DNA of 64,000 nucleotides. Source: Nansenia antarctica (Eukaryota > Chordata > Actinopteri > Argentiniformes > Microstomatidae). The DNA lies in contig OZ022340.1 in assembly GCA_963989245.1 (NCBI GenBank), forward strand, positions 42,602,525 through 42,666,524, given 5' to 3'. The notes under the pieces were generated by a model. The model saw nothing but the letters and a program-made list of their open reading frames with translations, searched no databases and was not told where the DNA came from. The translations under genes and the position numbers were made by a program. Of the stretch, positions 44,001 to 53,869 are shown piece by piece; within the stretch, counting starts at the first letter, position 1; every line of letters begins with the position of its first letter.

Positions 44001-47000
44001 AACGATTTGACACACATGTTTTTACTGTAGTTTCTAAAAGAATGCTGATTGTGGTTGGAGCAGGTTTTCAAGTTGGGCCAAGAAAGCCTCTCAAGTAGTT
44101 CCAGTTCACAGTCAGGAAGGTGAAACGTAATGATACAACTAGTGATGTTTCAAGAGTGATACTGTAGATGGGATATGTTCAATGGTATGGATCATGGATG
44201 GCATATATAGCATTTAAATTCAGATGGTCCTAAAAACATGTCCAAAACACACATCAAATTCAGCTATTTCAATGGTGTTATCTTCTCGAGAGGAAGTTTG
44301 CTTTAAAAAATGTTTTTACATTAAAGCAACTTTACCATGTAATGTTTTATTTCTCAGAATGGAACTTTTGCTTTGAGGCTTTTTCTTTTCCAAATTAATT
44401 TGATGATTATTAGTATTACTGCCAGCCACCCAAAGGTGGAAAATATATAAATATATTTTTGACATAGAATAAGTAGTCCAGTAATCTTACTGAATACATT
44501 TCTTGAAATTCTACACTATTCAGGGTGGGGTAGATTCCCAGGTATCTTACATATTGGATCACTGGAATCTTTAGTGGGAGAGACAGCTCCTGTGTTGTAT
44601 TGTTAAGTGGTTATAGCACTGATTTACCCCAGTTGATCTTGTAGCCTCTCTCTCTCTATTAGAATGTCATATTTTTCTATCTGTTATGAGTTACTATAGT
44701 TCATTGGACCCAGATGCAGAGCAAAACAAAGGAGACGTAGGCAAGTTGTTGAATCAAAAATAAAGTCACTCTTTTACTAGAGGAATATTCAGGATCACAG
44801 AACAACCGAAACACTCAGGGTGTGTTCTGACTAGAACATTTGCTTCACTTGGAATCAGAGTTTTGGATAAAATTAGCTTTGCTCTGCGTCGTTTGGAGCT
44901 GTGAGAACGTGCATTCGAAGTCACTCCCAGAGCAAACAACCGACACATGCTCCGCCCGAAAAGGGTGGTTTTGCTCCGATTAGAAACGATGCATGCAACA
45001 CTTCGCTTTTCGTGAGAACGCTGCTCGAGGCTGTCCATAGGAAAACAACAGCGCATGTGTGTTGATCTGGATAAGAGCGGGACGAACGGGCAGATCTGCC
45101 TAGCAAGCCGAGTAATTTGCAGGTGGTGAAGATCTATTTCCCGCTCATGCTCGTATTGATCTTGATTTGCCATTATCTGGCACCAAAAACCAAAAAGAAG
45201 CGCCAGTAGGGTTAACGCCATACGTTGTTGTGGGTCCATCATTCGTGTCTCTGTTGAATTCCCTCTAAATGTTTCTGACCAAACAACTACTACGTCTGTT
45301 GCTTCGATTGCGTGCTTTGATTGCTTCGATGACGTATGTTACTTCATTTACATAAAGGGCTGTGAGAACGCAAGTCAGAGAAATCATTAATGCAACAATG
45401 TTGCATAAATCTCATCCACTTGCTCCGGGTCATGATTCAGATTTTCATGTGAGAAAATCAAATCATGTCAAATCATGTCAACACCATGAAGGTAGAATGC
45501 CCCTTCCCCGGCTGCGACTTCGAGACCAGAGACGTGTCCGAAGCACTCGCCATCGTCTTGCTGACAAACCATGGACATTTCCATCGAGGTGCGGCGGTTC
45601 AGACCCCAGCTCCCCGAGGCCCGAGGATGGAGCGGCCTAGGGTTGACACCGGCATCTCAACGGAGGAGTGGAACGTGTTCGTCCGGCGGTGGGAGGTCTT
45701 CCGGGCGGGGGCGGGCATTGGAGCGGCCCAGGCCCCGTTCCAGCTGTTTCAGTGCGCGGGGATCGAACTTGGAGACAGCCTGTTGAAAGCGGACCCGGAC
45801 GTCACCTCTGGGACTCTAGAGGAACTACTTGCTGCTATGCGCTTGCTGGCCGTTGTCCCGGTCGCCACATGCGTCCTGCGCACAGAGCTGCTTCAGCTGC
45901 GCCAGGAACGCGATGAGACATTCCGCGCCTTTACTGCCAGAGTGCGTGGGAAGGCGGAGACGTGCTCTTACGTGGCTGTCTGCGAGTGTGGCAAGAGTGT
46001 GAGCTACACTGATCACATCATCCGCGATGTCCTTGTTAATGGGATCTACGACCCGGACATACGCCGCGAGGCGTTAGGGACGCCTGACATTCTTCTGAAG
46101 CCCGTTAATGATGTGGTCGCGCTCGTCGAGGGCAAGGAGATGGCTCGTAACGCCCTTCCATCATCCGCCCTGTCGGCTGTCTCCTCATTCCAGCGCTTGA
46201 GGAAGGACCCACAGCCAAGCCCACAGCGGAGCCCCTCCTTGGCCCCGAGTCCAGCTGATGTGGCAAAACGAGCCGTGTGCCCAGGGTGTCAGAATACGTT
46301 CCATGTCTTTACAGAGGGGTCTCGCGGATGGAACATCAGGCCTCACCAGCTCTGTGTCGACTGCTTCAAGGCCCGTCGACGCAAGCGGCGGCTGCCACCA
46401 TTTGACGGTCAGCAGGCTACCATGGGATCCGAGGTGTGGTTGCGGACGCCGTCTAACGGTCAGCAGGCCGCCCTGGAGTCGGAGCCAATCTCCCAGCTCT
46501 CGGTCATTCAGTCTGAGGCGCGCCCAGATCGACACTACGGGAACCATCGTCGGCGCCGCACAACGGCACCACTCAGACTCGAGCACCATATCTTCTCCAA
46601 GGGCGAATGGAGGCGGGCCAGGCTGAGGGAACACCCCCGGGCACTGATCTCCGTCTCGATTGACAATCCGGTGGGTCAGGGGGGCGGCGCCAGCTGTCGG
46701 CCCTCGGGGAACATGGTGGAGGTGTCCGCCATCGCAGACACAGGTGCGCAGTCGGACATTTGGTCGTTAGAGGAGTACCTGTCCTGCGGATTCTCGCGTG
46801 ACGACCTGCGCCCTGTTAGCCTCAGCCTCTCGGCTGCAAATCGCTCCCCCATAGCCATTGATGGCGCATTCTTTGCTACAATCTCGGCGGTCTCCAACGG
46901 CGGCGAGGTGTCGTCCTGCCGCTCAATGGTGTATGTGAGCAGCTCGGTCCGGGGAATGTACCTCTCCTATGAGTCGCTGCTCAACCTCAGCCTCCTGCCT

Positions 47001-50000
47001 AAGGACTTCCCAACAGGTGGTGCGGGGCGACCCAGGGACACGCACGATCCTGCCCCCCCTTCCTCGCCGGATCGGCCCTTGTCTGTTAATGCATTGAAGT
47101 CCGCCAACGGCGGCTGCAACGGCCCGAGCGACCCCCATGACGCCAGGTGCTCGTGTCCACAGCGTGCAGTCCCTCCGTCACGCCCCGCGGCGCTGCCATT
47201 CTCTTGCGAGCCTGAGAACAATAGCCGGATGAAGGGGTGGTTGATTGAGAGGTATGCCTCATCTACATTTAACACGTGCCCCCATCGGGCATTGCCTTGC
47301 ATGGAGGGGCCGCCCGTCGAGATGCATGTGGACCCTGCTGCCGCGCCGAAAGCGTGCCACACCGCAGCCGGTGTGCCTCTCCACTGGCAGCAGAAGGTCC
47401 ACGACGACCTTCTCCGGGACGAGGCCCTTGGTGTCATCGAGCGTGTGCCGTACGGCGAACCGGTTACATGGTGCCACCGGATGGTGGTTACCCGGAAGCA
47501 CGACGGGTCCCCCCGCAGGACCGTGGACCTTTCCCCTCTCAATAAGTTCTGCCAGCGTGAGACGTTCGCCACTGAGTCCCCATTCCACCTCGCACGTCGT
47601 GTCCCGAAGGGCACCTGGAAGACAGTCACGGACGCTTGGAATGGTTATCACAGTGTGCCACTGCGCGAGTCTGACCGTCATCTGACAACTTTCATCACTC
47701 CCTTTGGCCGGTGGCGTTACACCAGGGCACCACAGGGTTTCCTCTCGTCGGGTGATGGCTACAACCGCCGTTTTGACGCCATCCTCTCAGACTTTGAACG
47801 CAAGGAACGGTGTGTGGATGACACGGTCCACTACGACACCGACTTGGAGCAGCACTGGTGGAGGACCATCGATTTCCTGACACGTGTCGGGCGGTCAGGC
47901 GTCGTGTTGAACCCGGGCAAGTTTCAGTTTGCGCAGAGGAGCGTGGACTTCGCTGGCTTCAGGGTGTCGGACGCTACCATCGAGCCACTTCCCAAATACC
48001 TGGACGCCATCCGGGACTTCCCCAGCCCGGTCTCCACGACAGATATCAGAAGCTGGTTCGGCCTTGTCAATCAAGTGACTAACTACGCCCAGTTGCGCGA
48101 TACTATGGCTCCTTTCAAGCCCTTCCTCAGCCCACGCTGCAAGTTCGCATGGTCAACCGAGCTGGAGGAGGCCTTCTAGGCGTCTAAGCATGCCATAATT
48201 GGGGCCATTCGCGAAGGTGTAGAGATCTTTGACATGCAGAAGCGCACCTGCCTCCGCCCCGACTGGTCCTGGCGAGGCATTGGCTACTTCCTTCTCCAAC
48301 AGCATTGCAGCTGTGCCTCGGGCGTGCCGGATTGCTGCCCGGGAGGTTGGAGAATCACACTCGCTGGGTCTCGCTTCCTGTCCTCCGCGGAGCAGCGTTA
48401 TGCGGCTATCGAAGGGGAGGCCCTGGCCGTGGCCTGGGGTCTGGAGCAGGCACGATACTTCACGCAGGGATGCGACGATCTCGTCGTGGTCACCGACCAC
48501 AAGCCCCTGGTGAAGATCTTCGGGGACCCACACTCGACGAGATCACAAACTCACGCTTGTTCAGGCTCAAACAGCGTACCCTCCCATGGCGTTTCGAGAT
48601 TGTTTACCTCCCTGGCGTGAGCAACCATGCCGCTGACGCTGCCTCAAGGCACCCTTCCCCCTCGGGCTCGGCTAGCGGCCTCTCCCTGGAACCGCCAGGC
48701 GTGCCTGACACTGTCGAGTTGGCACTCATGGCTTCCATCTGCATCGATGCTCAGGAGCTCGGCGCCGTCTCCTGGCCCCTCCTCGCGCAAGAGACAGCGG
48801 CTGACGCATGCCTCGGCCGCCTGCTGGACATGATTGAGCACAGGGACGGAGTGGACGCGCATGACCCTGCCGTGGTGAGTTTGTCGCCGGTCTGTGACTC
48901 CATCTATGCGCAGGACGGGGTCTTGCTGTATCAGGATCGCGTCGTGATTCCCCTATCCCTCCGCGAGAGAGTCCTTCGACACCTTCATGCTGCCCACCAG
49001 GGGGTTTCGGCGATGGAGCAGCACGCCCGGGCCATAGTCTACTGGCCTGGGATGTCTGGGGATATCCGCACTGTCAGGACCGGGTGCGCGGACTGCAACC
49101 GCAATGCTCCATCACAGGCAGCTACGTCCCCTCTGTCATCTCCGCCACCGTCCACCCCGTTCGAGGCAGTGTTTGCTGACTTCTTTGATTACGGGGGCCG
49201 CCACTACCTGGTCGTCGGGGATCGGCTCTCAGGCTGGGTGGAGGTCCTGGGCGCTGCGGCCGGGACTGATGCTGGAGGCGCAGCTGGCCTTGTTCGCCAC
49301 CTCCGCTCATTCTTTCGGACCTTTGGGGTGCCTGAGGAGCTTTCAAGCGATGGCGGCCCGGAATTTATGGCAAGCCACACTCAGGACTTCCTCCGCCTAT
49401 GGCAGATCAGGCATCGTGTGTCCTCCGTCAGTTTCCCACAGTCTAACGGGAGAGCGGAGGTCGCTGTTAAGACTGCGAAGCGGCTTCTGATGTCCAACAG
49501 TGGCCCGGCGGGCAGTCTCGACCAGGATCGCTTCTTGCGCGCGATGATACAGTTGCGTAATACACCCGACCCAGACTGCAACCTCTCACCAGCACAGATC
49601 ATTTTCGGTCACCCCCTTCGAGGTTCGCTCTCCTTCGTTAACAGGCTGGAGAAGTTTTCGAACCCGCATATCCGTCCTCTCTGGCGTCAGGCATGGGCTG
49701 TGAAGGAGGATGCCCTTCGTACGCGGATGTCCCGTACCACCGAGTCTCTGGGGGTTCATTCAAGACCACTTCGCCCTCTGGCACTCGGTGAGAGGGTGTT
49801 TATCCAGAATCAGCAGGGCCCGAGCCCCAATAAGTGGGACAGGTCTGGGGTGGTGGTGGAGTCGCTTGGCCACGATCAGTATCGGGTGAGAGTTGATGGC
49901 TCAGGACGCCTGACGTTGCGCAACCGGCGGTTCCTCCGTGGCTACACGCCAGTCGCCCCATGTACCCAGCGGCTGCCGTCGCCGCCTCCCCTGCCTCCTC

Positions 50001-53000
50001 CCTCCCTGGACTATCTGCCCCTAGCTACCCCCTCTGGTCCAGTGGTGCCCCAGGGTGACGCCCGGCTGGGGACGGATGGGCCCCGTGTTGCTGTTCTGGG
50101 CCCCTCTCTGCTAGGGCCTTCAGGCGGGGCGTCGTCTCTCCCCGCGCCCCTAGTTCCCGCTGGTGTGGCTCCCGCTACACCTCTTCCTGCGCCGTCGCCA
50201 CTGCGGCCCGCCCGGCCGGCCCGTGCTAGGAGGCCACCTAAGCGATATGAAGCTGAGTCTGGCCAATGGATTTGAGCCCGTGGACCCACGTGGATTCGTG
50301 GCTCCCCGGTCTGGGGGGGATGCAGGGTGGAGTGTACTCCCGACCGCTAGGGGGCGATAGTATCGGGTTATGTGTTTAGTACTCTCTGTTAAGAGGTTAG
50401 AGTTAGGAGAAGTTGTGGCGGCCATTGTGGATGCCAGGTGGTCCGAGGATTCACGGTGTTTCTCCTCTCTCGTTAGGACGTGTTTGCCTGTTATACGGTG
50501 TTGACATGAAGAAGACTCCTTTGTCTAAATAAATATTATAAACAGACATTGAGGAGTCTTCTTCAATAATAAAGAGCACAAGGCCAATACAAACAACAGT
50601 TCTCAGCATAAATCAATCTCAGCACTTAACTTCCAACTGGGTAAGGCAGTGTTTTTCAACCACTGTGCCCGTGAGAGATCATCAGATGTGCCATGGGAAA
50701 TTATCAAATTCCACTTACCGTATTGACCCGAATATAAGACAGGTTTTTTTCCCCGGAAAAAAGTCTGAAAAAGTTGCATCGTCTTATATTCGCGCCCTAG
50801 ACTTTTACACGTCAATATTAATTCACAACAACGTATGGCACCAAAAGACTGTTCCCCACGCGAGCCACCCTGTTTCGCCCTCTCACACACACCCCTGTGA
50901 CGGGTGCCTGGAGAGATGGAGACACACTCACACACACACACCCGCGGAGAGACACCGCAGAGACACACTCGGACCAGCTCGAAAAAAGTGGCTCAAGTGG
51001 TTGGTCAAGTTAACAAACAACAGAGGAGGAGTTACGATGCCAATTTTAAGACCATGGTGGTCAATGAAGCAGAGGCATCAAACAACTGTCGAGGAGCCAA
51101 GAAATATGATATGACAGAGTGTAATGTTAGAAGTTGACGAGCCCAAAAAGATCGGCTTAAGAATGGTAACAGTCAGAGAAAAGCGTATCGCCGTCCGCAA
51201 AGCGGCCTCTTCTAGGTGATTGACAGGAGGGTGTGTATGTGACTGAAAAACCTAACGATTGTATGTCCATACCCCAAGATGATAAAAACAACCTACATTG
51301 TTTCATTCATTCATTAAGACGATTGCCAGACGCATTGATGACATGTCTGCAGACATCGAACATTTTGTTTTGGAGAAGATACGTGGCAGTGGGCAGTTTG
51401 CTTTGCAACTTGAGTCTTGGCTCAACTCTTGGCCAATGCACTCTTTGTGGATGGAGACACAATCACTTCTTTTTTGCAAGACATTGCATAAAAAGAACAA
51501 CAGGGGAGGACTTCAGTGGGACAGCTGCGTAAGTGTCTGCACTGATGGAGCAGCAGCTATATTGCCGAGACTTTACCAGCAGAGATAGCTGTTGTTCGTA
51601 TGGTAAACTTTAGTATTTGCGTTGTATAAGTATACAATATTATTAAAGCATAATTTGATTCATTCTATTTGACCATTCCTGCACTGAATCAGCACAAACT
51701 CAACATTTATTAGCACATGGTGATAAGATTAGATTAGATTAGATTAGAGTCAGATTATCAATATTAGATTAGACCTTTGCATGTAAACTGCCATTCTTAT
51801 AAAATGTTCTACAACGATAACTGGTACTTTGTGCCAGGAAGAGTGATTGACAGTACAGTCAGGTCACAGAGGGACCACCCTGAAGAGGACCCCAACAACA
51901 GAAAACCATTGCTGAAAAAACTATTAAATTGTACAGTGTCGGAAAACATGAACAAGTGGATCACAGCACAACAAAGTAATGAATGGGAGCCTACAGTTGG
52001 GGATGTTTGGAGTTAGAGCATTACTACAACAGAATGTGGTTAAATCTCCTTTCCCTTCATTCTCAGCTCCAGCACATCTGGTTTCATCGTCTACCTGGGT
52101 CGGCAGACCCAGGGGAACCTGAACCCCAATGAGGTGTCCCGAACAGTTTCCCAGGTCATCCGCCATCCCAGCTACAACAGTGACACCAGCGACAACGACA
52201 TCGCTCTGCTGCAACTCTCCTCGGCCGTTGACTTCACAGACTACATCCGGCCCGTGTGCCTGTCTGCAGCTGGCAGCACCTACTACTCTGGCACAGTGAC
52301 CTGGGTCACAGGTTGGGGCGATATCAATTCTGGAGGTGAGCTCTGGTGGTACTGATTTGTTCATGCTTCACTCATTTAGTGCTGAGGGTGAATAAAGTCA
52401 CCCATATTGTTAACATTCTGGAGTGCCATGGGTAAATGTATTCACCAAAAATTCATAAATTACTGTATGATGCTTCATTTTGTAGCCAATCAAAGTATGG
52501 TTGCTAGGTTAATACCACATAAAACGCTTGAGTGGTGAGTGTTCTGGAATTTGTGGTGCGTGAGTGAGTTAAAGACAGCCTCCACCTGCCTCCACTACTT
52601 ACTCCTATAGATCTGACTGTATTGGACATTTACAGCATAGAGGTCATATGGTCAATATTCCAACTAGCCTATCAGAAGGCTAGGTGGAGCCATGTGTCAT
52701 GGTCATTACACCTATCCAATATTCTCACATCTACAGAGATGGCTAGGAGCTTGAGACCGATTGAGAATTCAGATACACAAATAAACACTGCATGTATTTA
52801 TCCTTTTATAAAACATTACGAGCAACCATGTCAGAAAAGCTGACCTATCTCTCATTGGATAACTGTGTCTCTCCTCAGTATCCCTGCCCTCTCCCCAGAC
52901 CCTACAGGAAGTGGATGTGCCAGTAGTGGGGAACAGGAAGTGTAACTGCCTCTACGGCGTGGGCAGCATCACAGACAACATGCTCTGTGCTGGTCTACTG

Positions 53001-53695
53001 GAGGGAGGAAAGGACTCCTGTCAGGTGAATCTATGCATCTGGTCACTAAGTCCACCTGCTTTACTTTACATTGTCATATTAGCACTCCTATTTGTTGTTG
53101 TTTTATATAGTGTAATAATTGATACTTTCACTTAGTTACCACATTGTTTCTAAGTGAATTCTAGACAATAAGTGTTCACCATCTCTTTACGACAGGTGAA
53201 ACTAGGTCTTCTACGATTGTATTGTGACTTTGTGTTGTTCATCCTCCTGAAAAGGAAGTGATCAAAATCAAACATTGAAATGAATCACAAACTGAAAGCA
53301 TGAGAACCTCTCCTGTTCATTGATCCTGCGGTTGAATCTAGGATAACATGTTCCATGTGTCGTTACAGGGAGACTCAGGGGGACCGATAGTGAGCAAACA
53401 GGGTCAGGTGTGGGTCCAGGCTGGTGTTGTGAGCTTTGGTCGAGGCTGTGCCCAAGCCAACTTCCCTGGTGTCTATGCCAGAGTGTCCCAGTACCAGACT
53501 TGGATCAACAGCCAGATCAGCAGTGACCAGCCTGGCTTCATCACCTTTACTTCCAGTGGGATCAACAGTGACCTCAGTGTCACCTGTACTGGTCTGACAG
53601 CACTGGACAGTGGGACCACTCATCTCTTCTCCTTCTCTCTCACCCTCCTCCTTTCTCTCTCCCCCCTTCTCCTCTCTCTCTGTCTCTTCTCATAG
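36654..53695 (+). CDS. Prostasin/PRSS27-like trypsin-type serine protease (6 exons, 329 aa)
   Basis: Joining 36654-36714, 41810-41830, 42171-42336, 52067-52335, 52879-53024 and 53369-53695 gives one open frame. All introns are GT-AG, phases 1,1,2,1,0. Residues 1-20 form a signal peptide (MDWWCRQVLRTVVMLALMVK). Cys29 lies in the propeptide (VCGTASLNTK) and cleavage before IVGG (38-41) would activate it. The triad is His79 (TAAHC), Asp127 (DNDIALL) and Ser224 (GDSGGP). Asp218 six residues before Ser gives trypsin-like Lys/Arg specificity. The last ~25 residues are Leu/Ser-rich and hydrophobic, as in GPI-anchored prostasin/testisin. It is therefore probably an extracellular membrane-tethered protease of epithelium. 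Introns 1 and 3 are filled with transposons. The family call is firm; which paralogue is not. Confidence 0.92.
37290..37680 (-). mobile_element. L1-type LINE 3' end fragment
   Basis: Minus-strand translation near 37648-37550 gives WKKTVEEIKEMERITYKVGN and MNWSKWTE, the conserved C-terminus of L1/Tx1-type ORF2. It is followed by a purine-rich 3' UTR (plus-strand poly-pyrimidine view at 37380-37412). It lies in protease intron 1. Confidence 0.7.
37692..38093. repeat. 33-bp tandem repeat, (CA)n, inverted arm and (AT)n
   Basis: Five units of ctatttagtttaacatttca plus atcatacacatta run from 37692 to 37880. A (CA)n tract at 37892-37954 follows, then a reverse-complement copy of the unit (tttgtctctaaatagtt to aaactaaatagttagt, 37961-38013). 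An (AT)n tract ends at about 38093. The inverted copies can pair around the CA tract. Confidence 0.92.
38094..38842. other. No gene seen; part of protease intron 1
   Basis: It holds a short irregular repeat of ggttgtcaactaac at 38455-38535. No coding segment was recognised. Confidence 0.45.
38843..39766. mobile_element. Non-autonomous Tc1/mariner element
   Basis: The left end, agtggaaagtattcagaccc, ccttcactctttccacat, pairs with the right end, atgtggaaaaagtgaaggga, tctgga, ccactgta. These termini match a very common fish Tc1-like family as I recall it. The interior has no transposase. Near the right end a 27-bp unit (aatctctttaattgagtcta plus taacaca) is repeated three times at 39638-39718. 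Confidence 0.85.
40210..41544. mobile_element. hAT transposon (CAGTGG ends), 1335 bp
   Basis: It starts CAGTGGCGGCTGG and ends CCAGCCGCCACTG, with perfect 8-bp duplications GTAGCCCT at 40202-40209 and 41545-41552. It carries no transposase. Inside are a 25-bp fragment of another hAT end (40636-40660), an inner inverted repeat (40660-40977) and a LINE-tail-like agcgctatataaatataatt at 40865. It lies in protease intron 1. Confidence 0.92.
41810..41830 (+). CDS. Protease exon 2 (21-nt microexon)
   Basis: The acceptor tttccctcctccag ends at 41809 and the donor gtaagt starts at 41831. With the leftover G it encodes DGHSQLG and passes on phase 1, linking the leader to VCGTASLN. The SHSQL-like sequence at this point is usual in fish relatives of this protease. 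Confidence 0.75.
42171..42336 (+). CDS. Protease exon 3 (activation site and His)
   Basis: The acceptor tctatcctcag precedes 42171 and the donor gtgagt starts at 42337. It encodes VCGTASLNTK/IVGGQDAPEG, SWPWQASLH, CGGSLIN and WVLTAAHCFS. Confidence 0.93.
42380..42675. other. Left flank of the MITE, probable older repeat
   Basis: Sequence with gaggtgggtgcaggatgaag and cacaggaagaaacc resembles degraded retroelement leader DNA common in fish. Its likely continuation is at 43767-43955 beyond the inserted MITE. Confidence 0.35.
42676..43766. mobile_element. MITE with GGCTGTGTTCGAAATGG ends
   Basis: GGCTGTGTTCGAAATGGCAT at 42676 is the inverted counterpart of ATTTCGAACACAGCC at 43752-43766. Subterminal repeats of agtatg, catact and tactag are abundant at both sides. 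No ORF is present. It holds a LINE 3' end at 43405-43655. No clean target duplication was found, so the superfamily is open. Confidence 0.75.
43405..43655 (+). mobile_element. LINE 3' end, same family as 33660-35422
   Basis: tatgtgcaataacactatgt, tagtggatagtgtacatagc, ccaggggagccacccctcct and agcaatgacaataaagacca match the reverse complement of 33710-33990. It ends in (ATTC)n. It is a severely truncated insertion of about 250 bp inside the MITE. Confidence 0.88.
43767..44680. other. No gene seen (intron 3)
   Basis: The first 190 bp contain caggtgccaaacacacacag and aggaccaccaggggccgcca, wording typical of degraded fish retroelements. The rest is AT-rich without features. Confidence 0.4.
44681..45477. 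other. Unassigned repeat-like DNA before the gypsy element
   Basis: gttatgagttactatagttc and ggacccagatgcagagc at 44684-44722 recall a retroelement edge. On the minus strand 45242-44766 gives MMDPQQRMALTLLALLFGFW with a basic tail, faintly like the N-terminus of a Harbinger-type accessory protein. gtgagaacg occurs at 44900, 45022 and 45362. Evidence is weak. Confidence 0.3.
45489..50275 (+). pseudogene. Ty3/gypsy gag-pol, one nonsense codon and one frameshift
   Basis: The start is taken at ATG 45489 (MKVECPFPGCDFET), a C2H2-like finger (C..PGC...H..H) found in this gypsy group. Gag is followed by a Cys-rich CPGC...CVDC segment and the protease (AIADTGAQSD, near 46735). RT follows with WCHRMVVTRKHDGSPRRTVD and catalytic CVDDTVHYD (near 47810). 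A TAG at 48177-48179 interrupts RT/RNase H (EEAF-stop-ASK). RNase H has DWSWRGIGYFLLQ and VVVTDHKPL; a one-base shift near 48525 follows. The integrase has an HHCC finger (HLHAAHQ...CADC) and D,D,E (FADFFDY, SSDGGPEF, NGRAEVAV). The end is a Pro/Arg-rich tail. Gag and pol share a single frame. It is nearly intact. Confidence 0.9.
50333..50564 (+). repeat. Putative 3' LTR of the gypsy element
   Basis: It begins TGTACTCCCG right after a purine-rich tract and ends near CTTCTTCA. It contains an AATAAA. No second LTR is available to confirm the edges. Confidence 0.5.
50647..51590 (+). mobile_element. hAT-Charlie-like remnant with pogo-like insertion
   Basis: CAGTGTTTTTCAACCACTGT at 50647 is a Charlie-type hAT end. 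Near 51310-51560 translation gives SFIKTIARRIDDMSADIEHF, VLEKIRGSGQFALQL and FCKTLHKKNNRG then CVSVCTDGAAAI, which resembles the ZBED/SCAND3-type hAT transposase core with internal deletions. Between them lies DNA starting taccgtattgacccgaatat at 50717 with a different transposase N-terminus (next entry). Confidence 0.6.
51024..51214 (+). pseudogene. Pogo-like transposase DNA-binding N-terminus
   Basis: Translation gives RRSYDANFKTMVVNEAEASN, NCRGAKKYDMTECNVR, then a stop at 51135-51137 and RAQKDRLKNGNSQRKAYRR. This matches the helix-turn-helix start of pogo-type elements common in fish. The rest of the transposase is missing. Confidence 0.65.
51725..51775. repeat. GATTA array (LINE-tail-like)
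   Basis: agattagattagattagatt is followed by a partial second block ending tagattagacc. It resembles the arms of the palindrome at 9390-9516. Confidence 0.75.
51777..52016 (+). other. Unassigned 79-codon frame
   Basis: It reads MHVNCHSYKMFYNDNWYFVP and ends at TAG 52014-52016, just before the exon 4 acceptor. I do not recognise it. Its position in an intron full of transposon debris suggests a transposon fragment. Confidence 0.3.
52067..52335 (+). CDS. Protease exon 4 (Asp of triad)
   Basis: The acceptor cccttcattctcag ends at 52066 and the donor gtgagc begins at 52336. It encodes GFIVYLGRQTQ, HPSYNSDTSDNDIALLQLSS, YIRPVCL and WVTGWGDINSG. Confidence 0.93.
52879..53024 (+). CDS. Protease exon 5
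   Basis: The acceptor tctctcctcag ends at 52878 and the donor gtgaat begins at 53025. It encodes VSLPSPQTLQEVDVPVVGN, CNCLYGVGSITDNMLCAG and ends GGKDSCQ, giving Asp218 of the specificity pocket. Confidence 0.93.
53369..53695 (+). CDS. Protease exon 6 (Ser and GPI-type tail)
   Basis: The acceptor tgtgtcgttacag ends at 53368. The exon opens directly with GDSGGPIVS, continues through VVSFGRGCAQANFPGVYARV and YQTWINSQI, and ends with a hydrophobic tail and TAG at 53693-53695. The tail has no basic residue after it, favouring a GPI signal over a stable membrane span. Confidence 0.93.
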   Translation, partial: GDSGGPIVSKQGQVWVQAGVVSFGRGCAQANFPGVYARVSQYQTWINSQISSDQPGFITFTSSGINSDLSVTCTGLTALDSGTTHLFSFSLTLLLSLSPLLLSLCLFS

Positions 53696-53836
53696 GGGGG
53701 ACACTACATGTAGATACTAAATCTGTTTACACCAATAGCAACTGAAAGGCACTGTAATACGTATATAACATATAGACCCTACATATTAGACCCTAATAAC
53801 ATATATATGTTTACATATACTTCATCAAATCCAAAA

Positions 53837-53842
53837 AATAAA
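53837..53842 (+). terminator. Polyadenylation signal of the protease gene
   Basis: AATAAA lies 142 nt after the stop codon, in AT-rich DNA with a following T-rich stretch. It is the first canonical signal in the 3' region. Confidence 0.65.
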
Positions 53843-53869
53843 ATTTTATTTTCATACATATATACAGTT

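Larger units (their letters stand above)
45478..50564 (+). mobile_element. Ty3/gypsy retrotransposon lacking a visible 5' LTR
   Basis: gag-pol (see next entry) is followed by a polypurine-rich ggggggatgcagggtggag at 50314-50332. A putative 3' LTR TGTACTCCCGACC...CTTCTTCA follows at 50333-50564, with AATAAA near 50529. No copy of this LTR lies upstream of gag: 45240-45477 is unrelated and ends in a tandem aaatcatgtc. It is GC-rich (unlike the AT-rich intron around it) and inserted in the sense orientation of the protease gene. Confidence 0.82.
42337..52066 (+). other. Protease intron 3 (9.7 kb, transposon-filled)
   Basis: GT at 42337 and AG at 52065-52066 bound it. It contains a MITE with a nested LINE end, unidentified repeats, a Ty3/gypsy gag-pol in sense orientation, hAT and pogo-like fragments and a GATTA array. 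Introns of this position in chymotrypsin-fold genes are normally far shorter. Confidence 0.85.

Noticed and set aside
44766..45242. A 158-residue gene on the minus strand
   Set aside because: There is no convincing domain; the faint likeness to a Harbinger accessory protein is too weak, and the region looks repeat-derived.
46185..46634. Antisense frames of 150-220 codons across the gypsy gag-pol
   Set aside because: High GC in the sense gene opens chance frames on the other strand; the same applies at 46967-47629 and 50011-50425.
52134..52355. A separate small protease gene starting at 52134
   Set aside because: It is the interior of exon 4 read from a GTG; proper splice sites at 52067 and 52335 join it to the other exons.
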